Of a stretch of DNA of 64,000 bases, positions 44,568 through 53,178 are shown piece after piece. Position numbers and translations under genes: made by a program. Source of the stretch: Desulfosudis oleivorans. Its GTDB lineage: Bacteria; Desulfobacterota; Desulfobacteria; Desulfobacterales; SURF-7. The notes beneath the pieces are model-generated. The model did not search any database. It was not told the origin of the DNA and saw only the letters and a program-made list of their open reading frames with translations. The stretch covers positions 1 to 64,000 of the forward strand of contig DYJD01000004.1 in assembly GCA_020723325.1 (NCBI GenBank). The letters run 5' to 3'. Position 1 is the first letter of the stretch. Each line of letters starts with the position of its first letter.

Positions 44568-45443
44568 ATGTCCAGACTGAATGAAATAATCGAAAAGGCT
44601 CGCCAGATGCCGTTGCTGTCATCAAGCGCCACCCGTCTTCTTGAGATCATAGGTGATCCCGGACACAGTATCCAGGATGTGGCAAAAATCGTCATCAACG
44701 ATTCGGCCCTGACCGTAAAAATCCTAGAACTGGTGAATTCCGCGGCATTTGGTTTGCGCCAGCCGATTTCCACAGTTACCCATGCCCTGCCCTATGTGGG
44801 TGAAAAAGCCGTGGTGGCCCTGGCCATGAACCTTGCTTCGCCCCAGGTATTCAACCGCCCTTTGCTCGGTTATGAAAGCAAAAAGGGCGAGCTTTGGGCC
44901 CATGGCCTCAGGACAGCCATCGCCGCCAATGAATTGTCCCGTTTTGCAAATGAGAAAATATCCGCCGGCGTGGCCTACACCGCCGGTATTTTGCATGATA
45001 TCGGCAAATCGGTACTATCCAAATTTCTGACCGGGATGCCTGCTGAAATGATTAAAAAGCTGGAAAACGAAGAGGTCAAGGACTATCTGGAAGCAGAAGA
45101 GGCCATGGTGGGGGCCAACCATTGCGTGGTCGGCGCGGAATTGGCCAAACATTGGAATCTCCCTGGGGACCTGCAGGCCGCCATTCGGTATCACCATAAA
45201 CCGGCTGATGCCGATGCCGGCAATCGCACACTGGCTTATGTGATTCATCTGGCCGACATGATTGCCATGATGGGCGGAACCGGTACGGGCGCAGATACCC
45301 TTAGCTACAAACTGGACCAAAATTATACCCGATTTATCGGCATCACAACCGCCGGGTTGGACAATGTCATGATGACCGTGATGATTGAATTTGAAAAAAC
45401 CCAGGCAGCCCTGTTCGGTTCTGGAAAGGATGGTGAAGCATGA
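44568..45443 (+). CDS. HDOD domain protein
   Basis: A 291-residue protein made mostly of an HDOD domain, a non-catalytic relative of HD phosphohydrolases found in signalling networks. The N-terminus reads LPLLSSSATRLLEII, followed by typical VNSAAFGLRQPISTV and a central AYTAGILHDIGKSVL. The latter keeps an HD dipeptide and could still bind metal. Then HHKPADAD and C-terminal helices follow. It is preceded by AGAGGT and overlaps the next cheY by four bases (ATGA). HDOD proteins next to chemosensory genes are thought to be output or scaffold components. Confidence 0.88.
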   Translation: MSRLNEIIEKARQMPLLSSSATRLLEIIGDPGHSIQDVAKIVINDSALTVKILELVNSAAFGLRQPISTVTHALPYVGEKAVVALAMNLASPQVFNRPLLGYESKKGELWAHGLRTAIAANELSRFANEKISAGVAYTAGILHDIGKSVLSKFLTGMPAEMIKKLENEEVKDYLEAEEAMVGANHCVVGAELAKHWNLPGDLQAAIRYHHKPADADAGNRTLAYVIHLADMIAMMGGTGTGADTLSYKLDQNYTRFIGITTAGLDNVMMTVMIEFEKTQAALFGSGKDGEA

Positions 45444-45829
45444 AACGCATTCTGATTGCGGACGACTCCAGTATGGCACGCATGTTCATCAAGCGCTGCC
45501 TTGAAATCTCCGGTTTTCAGGATTGTGAATTTGTGGAGGCCCCCAACGGTCGCGTGGCGATTGAGCTATTGAAGGAAAAACCCGTTGATCTGGTGGTGTC
45601 GGATCTCAATATGCCGGAAATGAACGGCGAGGAGCTTCTGAAACGCATCAAATCGTCTCCCCGGCTGCATGAAATTCCGGTCATGATCATCACCAGCGTG
45701 GCCAATCCCAAAAAAGTGGAAGAACTTCGCGCCTTGAAAGCCTTTGCGGTCTTGGGCAAACCTATATCACCTGCTACGATTTCAGCCACCCTGTCCGCCC
45801 TTCAAAATCCACCGGAGGAAAAACCATGA
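45440..45829 (+). CDS. CheY-like single-domain response regulator
   Basis: A 129-residue receiver. It has the Asp8-Asp9 acid pair (IADDSSMAR), phospho-acceptor Asp55 (VVSDLNMPEMNG), Thr85/Ser86 switch region (IITSV) and Lys107 (LGKPIS). MNG in place of MDG after the phospho site is common in CheY types. Four-base overlaps on both sides (HDOD before, CheX-like after) make a tightly coupled trio, which suggests this receiver is the substrate of the adjacent phosphatase. Confidence 0.93.
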   Translation: MKRILIADDSSMARMFIKRCLEISGFQDCEFVEAPNGRVAIELLKEKPVDLVVSDLNMPEMNGEELLKRIKSSPRLHEIPVMIITSVANPKKVEELRALKAFAVLGKPISPATISATLSALQNPPEEKP

Positions 45830-46371
45830 CAACAGCATCCGCCTCCATTTGCAAGACTGTCTTGAAAGCGGTTTCAGAGACCTTTGAAACCATGATTTTT
45901 ACCCAGGTGGCACCCCTGGGTCCGGCCGGAAATGAATTGCCGGCTGATGATAAGGGCGCATTCGCGGCCATCCCGGAACAATCCGCTCCTGGGTCCCTGC
46001 AAAAAAACTATTGGACCGCCATTCCCATATTATCACCCCTAAAGGGAAGTATGCTGATGGAAATTCCGGATCCTTTGGCCATCGAGCTCACTAAAAACCT
46101 GTATGGCTGGGTGGATGATTCGCAGATAACGGAAAAAGTCAAGCAGGACGCCCTGACGGAATTGATCAATACCATCTCCGGCCGGCTGATGCGGCTGTTG
46201 CTGCCCGAGGATCAAACCTTTGAGCTGGGACTGCCTGAATTAAAAGACGGGCCGCGGGAATTGTGCCCAGAAGATGTGGTTTGCAGATTTGCCGCCGCAG
46301 AACAGAATTTCTCTTTCATCCTCACCGATGAACTGGGCGCCATGGATACAAGACTGAAGACCAAAGACTGA
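45826..46371 (+). CDS. CheX/CheC-like chemotaxis phosphatase-domain protein
   Basis: A 181-residue protein with a CheX-like fold. The central stretch GSMLMEIPDPLAIELTKNLYG is followed by the helix DALTELINTISGR with Glu112 and Asn115 in the ExxN pattern used by CheC/CheX/FliY to dephosphorylate CheY-P. Only one ExxN is seen, as in CheX. An N-terminal segment of about 60 residues is less conserved. The last seven residues are encoded by a dispersed repeat phrase (gactgaagaccaaagactga), so the natural C-terminus may have been changed by its insertion. The family identification is moderately sure. Confidence 0.75.
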   Translation: MTTASASICKTVLKAVSETFETMIFTQVAPLGPAGNELPADDKGAFAAIPEQSAPGSLQKNYWTAIPILSPLKGSMLMEIPDPLAIELTKNLYGWVDDSQITEKVKQDALTELINTISGRLMRLLLPEDQTFELGLPELKDGPRELCPEDVVCRFAAAEQNFSFILTDELGAMDTRLKTKD

Positions 46372-46405
46372 AGGCTGAAGGAAAAAAAACCGGCCTTCAG
46401 CCTTC
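46370..46405. terminator. Bidirectional terminator built from a repeat phrase
   Basis: GAAGGCTGAAGG (46370-46381) and CCTTCAGCCTTC (46394-46405) form a 12-bp stem between the convergent cheX-like gene and etfA. A-rich sequence lies in the loop. The stem reuses the same GAAGGCTGAAG phrase found inside the ftsA-ftsZ element. Confidence 0.6.
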
Positions 46406-46427
46406 GGTCCATTCACCTTTTGTTTAT

Positions 46428-47396
46428 TTACATTTCCTTGATCTTCTCGGTCAATTCCGGCATGAATTCCAGAATATTGGCCACCACACCCACGTCGGCC
46501 ACCTGAAAAATCGGGGCTTTGGGATTCTTGTTCACGGCCACGATAAAGGGGTTGCCCTTAATGCCGCCCAGATGTTGGAAGGAGCCGCTGATGCCCATGG
46601 CCATGTAGACTTTGGGCTTGACGGTCTGGCCGGAAGTACCCACCTGGCGGGATTTCTCCATCCATTTGGCATCCACAATGGGGCGTGAGCAGGAAACCAC
46701 CGCGCCCATGGCCTCGGCCAGTTCCTGGGCCACTCCGATATTTTCAACATCCTCAATGCCGCGGCCGATGGATACCAGTACTTCGGCCTTGGTGATATCC
46801 ACATCACCGACTTCCGCCGCCACCACTTCCAAAAATTTACGACCCACTGTGAGATCGCCGGCATTGGCGGATTTGTCCACCACCTGGCCGCCGGCGGATT
46901 TGCTCTCGTCGGCCTGGAATGAACCAGGACGCAAGGTGATCACGGCGCCGCCTGAAATATCACAAGTCACATGGGTGCTGACCTGGCCGCCGAATTCCTG
47001 GCGTACCAGTTTTAGGGCATTGGCGTCCACGCCTTCAATACCGACAACATCCGAGGCAAAACCAGCATTCATTTTAATGGAAAGACCGGGTCCCAGATCC
47101 ATGCCGAAGGTGTCATGGGGCATAAGGACGATGCTGCCGGCCGGCAGAATGTTCACCAGGGCCTTGCGAATGACTTCGGCATTGGGATAGGCCATGGCGG
47201 CATTGTCGATTTTCCAAACTTCATTGTAGGAAGCGGCCATGGCAGTGCAGACCGCGTTCAAATCCGCGCCGCTGCCGGCAACTACAGCATTAATTTTCGC
47301 CGCGGCATCGATCTTCTTGGCAGCGGCAAGCAATTCCAAGGCAGAATCATCGGCCACGGAGCCTTTATAGGTGATATATGCGAATATTTGAGCCAT
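46428..47396 (-). CDS. etfA: Electron transfer flavoprotein alpha subunit EtfA
   Basis: A 322-residue FAD-binding subunit. The C-terminal FAD domain has the hallmark run VGTSGQTVKPKVYMAMGISG and then FQHLGGIKGNPFIVAVNKN. The N-terminal half is the ETF alpha/beta domain. It starts at the last base of the etfB stop (TAATG). The heterodimer takes electrons from acyl-CoA dehydrogenases. Since the oxidoreductase gene precedes etfB in the same operon, delivery to menaquinone through that protein is likely. Confidence 0.96.
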   Translation of the reverse strand: MAQIFAYITYKGSVADDSALELLAAAKKIDAAAKINAVVAGSGADLNAVCTAMAASYNEVWKIDNAAMAYPNAEVIRKALVNILPAGSIVLMPHDTFGMDLGPGLSIKMNAGFASDVVGIEGVDANALKLVRQEFGGQVSTHVTCDISGGAVITLRPGSFQADESKSAGGQVVDKSANAGDLTVGRKFLEVVAAEVGDVDITKAEVLVSIGRGIEDVENIGVAQELAEAMGAVVSCSRPIVDAKWMEKSRQVGTSGQTVKPKVYMAMGISGSFQHLGGIKGNPFIVAVNKNPKAPIFQVADVGVVANILEFMPELTEKIKEM

Positions 47397-48187
47397 TATT
47401 TCAGCCCTCCTTTGGCTTTTAAGAGTTCAATCAGTTTGGCAATGATCTCTTCGTTGCTGCCCTCCAGCATTTCCGCTCCATCGCCCAAAACAGGCACGAA
47501 ATAATCGATTTTCTTGACCTTGGCACCGGCAACGCCCACCGCGCTTGCGGCCAGACCCAGATCACCGGCTCCATAGGTGGGAATTTCCACGGAAGCCACC
47601 TTGCGGATGCCGCGGATGCCCACATAACGGGGCTCGTTGATGCCGGTCTGGATGGAAAGCACGCAGGGCAGATTGATCTCATTCATCTCCTGATTGCCAC
47701 CTTCGATTTCCCGGCCGATTTTCAATTTCTTGTCATCAATGATTTCAATTTTGTTCACCAGGGAGGCATAGGGCAGATCCATCATGGCCGCCAGCATGCC
47801 GCCCACCTGGGCCGCACCGGCATCTGCCTGGGCCCCGGTGAGAATCAGATCATATTTGCTTTTTTGGGCCACGGCCTTCAGGATCGTGGCAATCCCCTTG
47901 CCGTCGGAGCCTTCAAAGGCGTCATCCTTAAGCAGGATGCCGTTGTTGGCGCCCATGGCCATTTCCCGCCGCAGAATCTCTTCCGAATCGTCGCCGCCCA
48001 CGGTGACAACCGTGACGTTGCCGCCTGCGCGGTCCACGATCTGAATGGCTTCTTCCACGGCGTAGTTGTCCCATTCATTGACCGAGTAAACCAGATCATC
48101 CCGTTGGATGTCCTTGCCGTCACCGGCAACCGAGATCTCATTTTCCGAGGTGTCGGGCACCCGCTTGACACATACCAAAATTTCCAT
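47396..48187 (-). CDS. etfB: Electron transfer flavoprotein beta subunit EtfB
   Basis: A 263-residue subunit. The ATG at 48187 is chosen because GGGAGG lies six bases before it; an ATG two codons earlier sits directly on the ribosome site. The protein opens MEILVCVKRVPDTSENEI, typical of EtfB, and has ILTGAQADAGAAQVGGMLAA for AMP/nucleotide binding and LPCVLSIQTGINEPRYV. No second FAD or FixB-type extension is seen. It belongs with etfA and the FeS oxidoreductase in one transcript. Confidence 0.96.
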   Translation of the reverse strand: MEILVCVKRVPDTSENEISVAGDGKDIQRDDLVYSVNEWDNYAVEEAIQIVDRAGGNVTVVTVGGDDSEEILRREMAMGANNGILLKDDAFEGSDGKGIATILKAVAQKSKYDLILTGAQADAGAAQVGGMLAAMMDLPYASLVNKIEIIDDKKLKIGREIEGGNQEMNEINLPCVLSIQTGINEPRYVGIRGIRKVASVEIPTYGAGDLGLAASAVGVAGAKVKKIDYFVPVLGDGAEMLEGSNEEIIAKLIELLKAKGGLK

Positions 48188-48280
48188 GTTCATCCTCCCA
48201 GCTATTGTTATTTGGATACCGATTGGACGGGCCTTTTCAGGCGCTCCCCACAAGGCCCGCGGAATTGGTGCTCTCTAATT

Positions 48281-50353
48281 CTATTGAACCAAATGTTTTG
48301 CGATCAACTCCGAAAAATCTATGGCTTCCATCTTGCCTTCCAGACCGGCGACCTTGATGGCATCTTCCATGTTCACCAGGCAGAAAGGACAGGCGGTAAC
48401 AATCACATTGGCGCCGGCTTCAGCCGCCATTTTCACCCGCAGCACGCCCATGCGCTCTTCTTCCTCCGGCTCATAGAACAGCATCAAGCCGCCGCCGCCG
48501 CAGCAGAACGAGCGATCCCGGCTGCGCAGCATTTCCACCCGCCGCAAGCCCTCGATGGCATCCAAAGCCTGGCGAGGATCTTCATAGACGCCGCTGTGCC
48601 GGCCGAGATAACATGGGTCATGGTAGGCGTACACCTTGGATTCGTCTTCCACCTTGCCGAGACGCAGTTTCCCGGCTTCAAGCCCCTTGGCCACCACCTG
48701 GCTGATATGCTCGACCTGGGGCAGGCCGCTGTAATCCTTGTTCAGCACGTTCAAGGCATGGGGATCGGCGGTGACGATACGACTGGCACCGCACTCCTTG
48801 ATCATTTCCGTATTGTGGTTTTTCAGATCCTGGAAAAGCATTTCCTCACCGAAACGGCGCACTTCGTTGCCGCTGTCTTTTTCACTCTTGCCCAACACGC
48901 CGAAGTCAATATTCGCAGCCTTCAGGATTTTGGCCGTGGCCTGGGCGATTTTCTGCATACGGTCGTCAAAGGAGCTGATGCTGTCCACAAAATACAGGGT
49001 ATCGGCCTGGTCGCCCTCATCCAACATCTTGACCGCACATTGGGCGGCAAATTCCTTGTCCAGTGCCCATTCGGCCCGTTTCTTCTCCATCTTGCCCCAG
49101 GGATTGCCGCGTTTGCCGATGGCCCCCAAGGGTTTTTGCAGGGATTGGGGCACCATGCCGTCATCCACCATGCCGCGCCGCAGATCCACGATCTTGTCGA
49201 TATATTCGATGCCGATGGGGCATTCCTGCTCACAGGCCCCACAGGTCGTGCAGGACCAGATCTCATCCTCTTCATAAATATCGCCGATCAGGGGTTGGCT
49301 CTTGAGGAAAGGCCCGCGCAGGGGATAGTTCTTGAAAATCTTGTCGCGGCCCTTGATGGAAATGAAGCGCGGCGACAGCGGTCGGCCCACGGCATTGGCC
49401 GGGCAGTTGTCGGAACAGCGACCGCAATCGGCACAGGTATAGAAATCCAGCAAATGTTTCCAGGTGAAATCTTCCAGCTTTTTCACGCCAAAGGATTCCA
49501 GCTTGTCCAACTCATCTTCGTTGATGCCGTATTTGACCGGTTTGATGTTGCCGGTCTTGACCCGCATGAAGAACACATTGAAAAGCGAGGTGATGACGTG
49601 AAAATGCTTGCCCATGGGCAGAAAGCAGAGAAAGAAGAAGAAGGCCAGGTCATGAATATAATAGGCGATGATATGCAGGGCCTGCAACGTCGGCTGGGAG
49701 GCGTTCACCAGTATGACCTTGAAAAACCAGGCCAGTGTCAGCGGCATTATGAATTCCGCGTGAGCCCCGGCTTGAACCTGGGCCGCCACGGCCGCCGCCT
49801 CAAAAAGGCTTTCGGAAAGCATGAGGGTTGAAATCACCCCCAGGACAAAAACCGCCTCGGCCGTGTGGTCATGACCGTATTTGGCCGGCACGGCATAACG
49901 CGCGGGCTTATAAATTCCACGCCGCACAGCGGCAATGATACAGGCAATGAGTACCCAGGTGGCGGCCAAATCCTTTAGAATGGAATAGGCCTGGCCGAGC
50001 AGGCCGTCCATCCCGGGAAAAACAAAACCTTCTTTCAGACCGATGATGACAAGCTGGGAAGAACGCAGCCCCAGGGACAAAAAGCCGGCGAAGATCAAAA
50101 TATGCAGAACACCGGCCAGCATATATCGGGGCTGGCGCCATTGGGCCAGCCAGATTTTGGCCACATTGAGCATTCGTTCCGGAATACGGTCAAAACGCTG
50201 GTCCGGAGCTGCCTTGACCAGCGGAGCAATGCGCTTGGCCATGATGTAAGTAAACAATCCCACTCCGATCACCGGGATCAGAAACGAGAAAAACCAAGTG
50301 GGGAAAAAGCCCAGTAGCAGATAACTGGATGGGGAAATTAATACGGGTTGCAT
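48281..50353 (-). CDS. Membrane FeS oxidoreductase, ETF:(mena)quinone oxidoreductase type (EMO-like, HdrD-related)
   Basis: A 690-residue protein. The N-terminal half has about six membrane helices of the NarI type that could hold heme b (about 5-270). Two 4Fe-4S motifs follow (CADCGRCSDNCP and CTTCGACEQECP, about 310-390). Then come two cysteine-rich CCG domains of the heterodisulfide-reductase D type (HDPCYLGRHSG and SFCCGGGGL among them). This architecture matches the DUF224-related ETF:methylmenaquinone oxidoreductase described from syntrophs and Geobacter. It precedes etfBA by 93 bases. A FadR-like operator precedes it. Confidence 0.88.
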   Translation of the reverse strand: MQPVLISPSSYLLLGFFPTWFFSFLIPVIGVGLFTYIMAKRIAPLVKAAPDQRFDRIPERMLNVAKIWLAQWRQPRYMLAGVLHILIFAGFLSLGLRSSQLVIIGLKEGFVFPGMDGLLGQAYSILKDLAATWVLIACIIAAVRRGIYKPARYAVPAKYGHDHTAEAVFVLGVISTLMLSESLFEAAAVAAQVQAGAHAEFIMPLTLAWFFKVILVNASQPTLQALHIIAYYIHDLAFFFFLCFLPMGKHFHVITSLFNVFFMRVKTGNIKPVKYGINEDELDKLESFGVKKLEDFTWKHLLDFYTCADCGRCSDNCPANAVGRPLSPRFISIKGRDKIFKNYPLRGPFLKSQPLIGDIYEEDEIWSCTTCGACEQECPIGIEYIDKIVDLRRGMVDDGMVPQSLQKPLGAIGKRGNPWGKMEKKRAEWALDKEFAAQCAVKMLDEGDQADTLYFVDSISSFDDRMQKIAQATAKILKAANIDFGVLGKSEKDSGNEVRRFGEEMLFQDLKNHNTEMIKECGASRIVTADPHALNVLNKDYSGLPQVEHISQVVAKGLEAGKLRLGKVEDESKVYAYHDPCYLGRHSGVYEDPRQALDAIEGLRRVEMLRSRDRSFCCGGGGLMLFYEPEEEERMGVLRVKMAAEAGANVIVTACPFCLVNMEDAIKVAGLEGKMEAIDFSELIAKHLVQ

Positions 50354-50445
50354 CTTTCTCTTCCTTTTTTAGCAATGGATTGTATTTGCGAATATCCTCA
50401 GCCGGCCTGGCCGGTATTATTTATTATTCAAGCACGTTATATAAA

Positions 50446-50463
50446 TGAATGAATCTTCATTCA
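50446..50463 (-). promoter_or_regulatory. FadR-like operator upstream of the FeS oxidoreductase-etfBA operon
   Basis: TGAATGAATCTTCATTCA is an 8-bp perfect inverted repeat with a two-base centre. It matches the TetR-type FadR box TGAATGANTANTCATTCA at all but one defined position. It lies just downstream of a TATAAT-like -10 (50481-50486, minus strand), where a repressor would block transcription. A near-identical site precedes the tetR gene. Confidence 0.7.
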
Positions 50464-50520
50464 CTGATTATGAATAAAGAATTATATCTATTAAAGTAAA
50501 CTCGGTCCGTCAAGAAAAAA

Positions 50521-50551
50521 ACAGGGTCCGGTTTTTCCACCAGGACCCTGT
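50521..50551 (-). terminator. Bidirectional intrinsic terminator after acyl-CoA dehydrogenase gene
   Basis: ACAGGGTCC (50521-50529) and GGACCCTGT (50543-50551) form a perfect nine-base stem with a T-run on each strand (A-run 50515-50520 and T-run 50551-50557). On the minus strand it ends the tetR-acyl-CoA dehydrogenase transcript and insulates the next operon. Confidence 0.8.
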
Positions 50552-50680
50552 TTTTTTATTCGGCCTTGCTCATTTCATAAAGGGTTACCGAGTTTTTTCC
50601 CCATTGGGGGAGCGTTTTCCAGCCGCGACATGGCCGAAAAAATGTTCAAGACCTTCCCCCATGAATAGGCCCCACATGCC

Positions 50681-52489
50681 TTATCCGCCGAAAGAGGCGT
50701 CATCGATCTCAACAGCAGCCCCGTTGGTGCTCATAATTGCGTTGATCTTGCCGAGGGTTATGGGCAAGACGGCATTGGCAAAATATTCCAGGGATTTGAC
50801 CTGTCCGTTGTAAAAGGCGGCATCCTTGGGTTTCTTTTCCTGATTGGCCTTGGCAGCCACCGCCCGCCACAGGAGCATCCAGGCCATGACCACATCGCCG
50901 GTGGCTTCCAGAAAGGGATGGGCAAAGGCAAAGGCAGTCAGCACTTTGGCCGACATGGCGGTTTTGCCCATGTGCATGGCGGTTTCCCCCAGCTTGTTGA
51001 CGGCGGTTTCAACCATTTCCGCCAGGGCTTCAAGACCGGCGGTCTTCTTGGCTGCGGCCAGGGTCTTTTGAATTTCGCCGAACAAATCCATTACGTATTT
51101 ACCGTTTTTCATACCCAGCTTGCGGCCGAGGAGATCCATGGCCTGGATCCCGTTGGTGCCTTCATAAATCATGGTGATGCGGCAATCCCGTAAAAGCTGT
51201 TCCATGGGGTATTCCTTGATGTAACCATAGCCGCCGTATACTTGCATGCCGGTGCTGCAGACATCAAAGGAGCGATCGGTGACATAACCCTTGGCCACCG
51301 GGGTTAAAACTTCCACCAGACCATGCCATTTTTCTTTTTCAGCCGGATCCGTGCTGGTTTTGGCCCGGTCTTCACAATAGGCCACATAATAGAGCAGGCT
51401 GCGCATACCTTCTACATAGGCTTTCATATTAATCAGCATGCGCCGCACATCCGGATGATTGATGATGGCCACCGGCGGGGCGTCCTTATCCATCATCTTG
51501 AGCAAATGTCTGCCCTGCAGGCGCTCCCGGGCGTAATTGAGGGCGTACAGGTAGGAATTGGAAGCACAGGTGAAGCCCTGGAGCCCCACCAGCAAACGGG
51601 CCTCATTCATCATCAGAAACATGGCGCGCATGCCTTTGTTTTCTTCCCCCAGGAGGGTGCCGATGCAGTTGCCCTTGCCGCCCAGGGTCAGGGAGCAGGT
51701 GGCATTGCCGTGAATGCCCATTTTTTCTTCAACACCGGTGCAGACCACATCGTTGAATTCTCCGATACTGCCGTCCGGGTTGACCCGAAATTTGGGCACC
51801 AGGAAGAGGGAAATTCCGGCTGTGCCGGCCGGTGCGCCTTCGATGCGCGCCAATACCGGATGGATGATGTTTTCCGACAGGTCATGGTCGCCGCCGGAAA
51901 TAAAAATTTTATTGCCGCTGATGGAATAGGTGCCGTCGCTGTTCTTGACCGCCGTGGTGGACAGATTCCCCACATCCGAGCCGGCTTCGGGCTCGGTCAG
52001 CAACATGGTGCCGGTCCACTGGCCGGTGAACATCTTTTTCAGATAAATGCGTTTCTGCTCGGCGGTGCCGAAGGCCTCCACCAGTTTGCCGGCGCCGTGG
52101 GTAAGCCCCGGATACATCATGAAGGCATAATTGGCGCCCACCAGATAATCACTGGCCGCCATATGCACACTGCGCGGCATGCCCTGGCCGCCGAATTCCA
52201 GATCCTCGGGCATGGCCAGCCATTCCCCTTCCTTGAACAAGTCCCACACCCGATGAAAGGCTTCCGGCACAGTGACCTGGCCGTTTTCAAACTTGACGCC
52301 CTCCTCATCCCCGATCTTCTGGGTGGGCAGGACTTCCTTGATGGCCAGATTCCGTGCTTCTGAAACGATCAAATCAATTGTTTTTTTGTTGAACTCCCCA
52401 AAGATATCCTGCTTGCTCAATTCATCGACTTGGAATTGTTCATACAAGACAAAGTCGACATCCCTGCGATCTGCAATAAGCTGTGCCAT
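50681..52489 (-). CDS. Acyl-CoA dehydrogenase (about 600-aa type with C-terminal extension)
   Basis: A 602-residue FAD enzyme that forms the trans-2 double bond in acyl-CoA and passes electrons to ETF. Domains: N-terminal helical (about 35-150), beta domain with TMLLTEPEAGSDVG, and C-terminal helical domain with GYGYIKEYPMEQLLRDCRI and IYEGTNGIQAMDLLGRK, whose Glu is the catalytic base position. An extra C-terminal domain of about 120 residues is typical of this long class. Chain-length preference cannot be read. It is 43 bases after the tetR gene in the same transcript. Confidence 0.93.
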   Translation of the reverse strand: MAQLIADRRDVDFVLYEQFQVDELSKQDIFGEFNKKTIDLIVSEARNLAIKEVLPTQKIGDEEGVKFENGQVTVPEAFHRVWDLFKEGEWLAMPEDLEFGGQGMPRSVHMAASDYLVGANYAFMMYPGLTHGAGKLVEAFGTAEQKRIYLKKMFTGQWTGTMLLTEPEAGSDVGNLSTTAVKNSDGTYSISGNKIFISGGDHDLSENIIHPVLARIEGAPAGTAGISLFLVPKFRVNPDGSIGEFNDVVCTGVEEKMGIHGNATCSLTLGGKGNCIGTLLGEENKGMRAMFLMMNEARLLVGLQGFTCASNSYLYALNYARERLQGRHLLKMMDKDAPPVAIINHPDVRRMLINMKAYVEGMRSLLYYVAYCEDRAKTSTDPAEKEKWHGLVEVLTPVAKGYVTDRSFDVCSTGMQVYGGYGYIKEYPMEQLLRDCRITMIYEGTNGIQAMDLLGRKLGMKNGKYVMDLFGEIQKTLAAAKKTAGLEALAEMVETAVNKLGETAMHMGKTAMSAKVLTAFAFAHPFLEATGDVVMAWMLLWRAVAAKANQEKKPKDAAFYNGQVKSLEYFANAVLPITLGKINAIMSTNGAAVEIDDASFGG

Positions 52490-52532
52490 TTTTTCATTCT
52501 CCTTTTATTTTATTTGTCACCCTGACGAATTT

Positions 52533-53159
52533 TTATACTGTTCTGGAGCCGTTGCTGCCGATTCCCCGTAAAAATAGTTCCACCAGCGGGTCGGCCATGG
52601 AAACCAAATCATATGACCCGCCGGCGCTTACCCAGGTATTGATCACCTCGTCCACTGCCCCAAGGATAAAGCGCTTGACCAGGCTGAGATACAATTCCTT
52701 GCGCATGGCCCCTTCCTCTTGTCCCATTTCCACCACCTCGCCGATCAGGTCCAAATACATTTTGCTCAATTCCTTGATGTATTTTTCAAACTGCCGGCCC
52801 TGGCGCGCTTCAGCCTGGAAGACCACCGCCATATTGCGATCCCGCTGAAATTCCCTCAAATGACACCGGATCAAATTACGCAACTTGTCCTTGGCATTGT
52901 CGGCCCGGTTCACGGCCTCGCGAAACTGGCTGAAAACCTGCTTGGTCTTGTAATTGAAAAATTGCAATAAAATATCATCTTTATTCTTGAAATAAAGATA
53001 GATGGTGCCGTCGGCGACACCGGCTTCCTTGGCGATCTGGGAAACGGTGGAGTGAAAAAAGCCCTGTTCGGCAAAAACCTTGATGGCTGCTTCAAGAATG
53101 CGATGATATTTATCGGATTTCGCCTTGCTGTAATTAATCTTGTCCGCACTTGCCGTCAT
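52533..53159 (-). CDS. TetR/AcrR family regulator, FadR-like
   Basis: A 208-residue repressor. The N-terminal TetR DNA-binding domain is clear (RILEAAIKVFAEQGFFHSTV, then IAKEAGVADGTIYLYFKNKDDIL). The C-terminal helices resemble those of the TetR-type FadR, which binds long-chain acyl-CoA. A perfect FadR-box palindrome overlaps its own promoter, and a second one lies before the FeS oxidoreductase-etfBA operon. The inferred role is to repress beta-oxidation and electron-transfer genes until acyl-CoA accumulates. The acyl-CoA ligand is inferred from family and context. Confidence 0.85.
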   Translation of the reverse strand: MTASADKINYSKAKSDKYHRILEAAIKVFAEQGFFHSTVSQIAKEAGVADGTIYLYFKNKDDILLQFFNYKTKQVFSQFREAVNRADNAKDKLRNLIRCHLREFQRDRNMAVVFQAEARQGRQFEKYIKELSKMYLDLIGEVVEMGQEEGAMRKELYLSLVKRFILGAVDEVINTWVSAGGSYDLVSMADPLVELFLRGIGSNGSRTV

Positions 53160-53178
53160 AATGGGAGCATACCTCGAA

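Larger units (their letters stand above)
50354..50680. other. Spacer between acyl-CoA dehydrogenase and FeS oxidoreductase genes
   Basis: No gene is seen. It holds the terminator at 50521-50551, a TATAAT-like element (minus strand, 50481-50486), the FadR-like box at 50446-50463 and a GC-rich inverted repeat near 50402-50413. The 120 bases next to the dehydrogenase stop show nothing recognisable. Confidence 0.6.

Noticed and set aside
47864-49831. A 655-residue open frame on the plus strand opposite etfB and the FeS oxidoreductase gene
   Set aside because: The minus-strand frames have complete EtfB and oxidoreductase motifs. The plus-strand frame is rich in His, Gln and Pro as expected from GC-rich antisense, has no ribosome site and shows no known motif.
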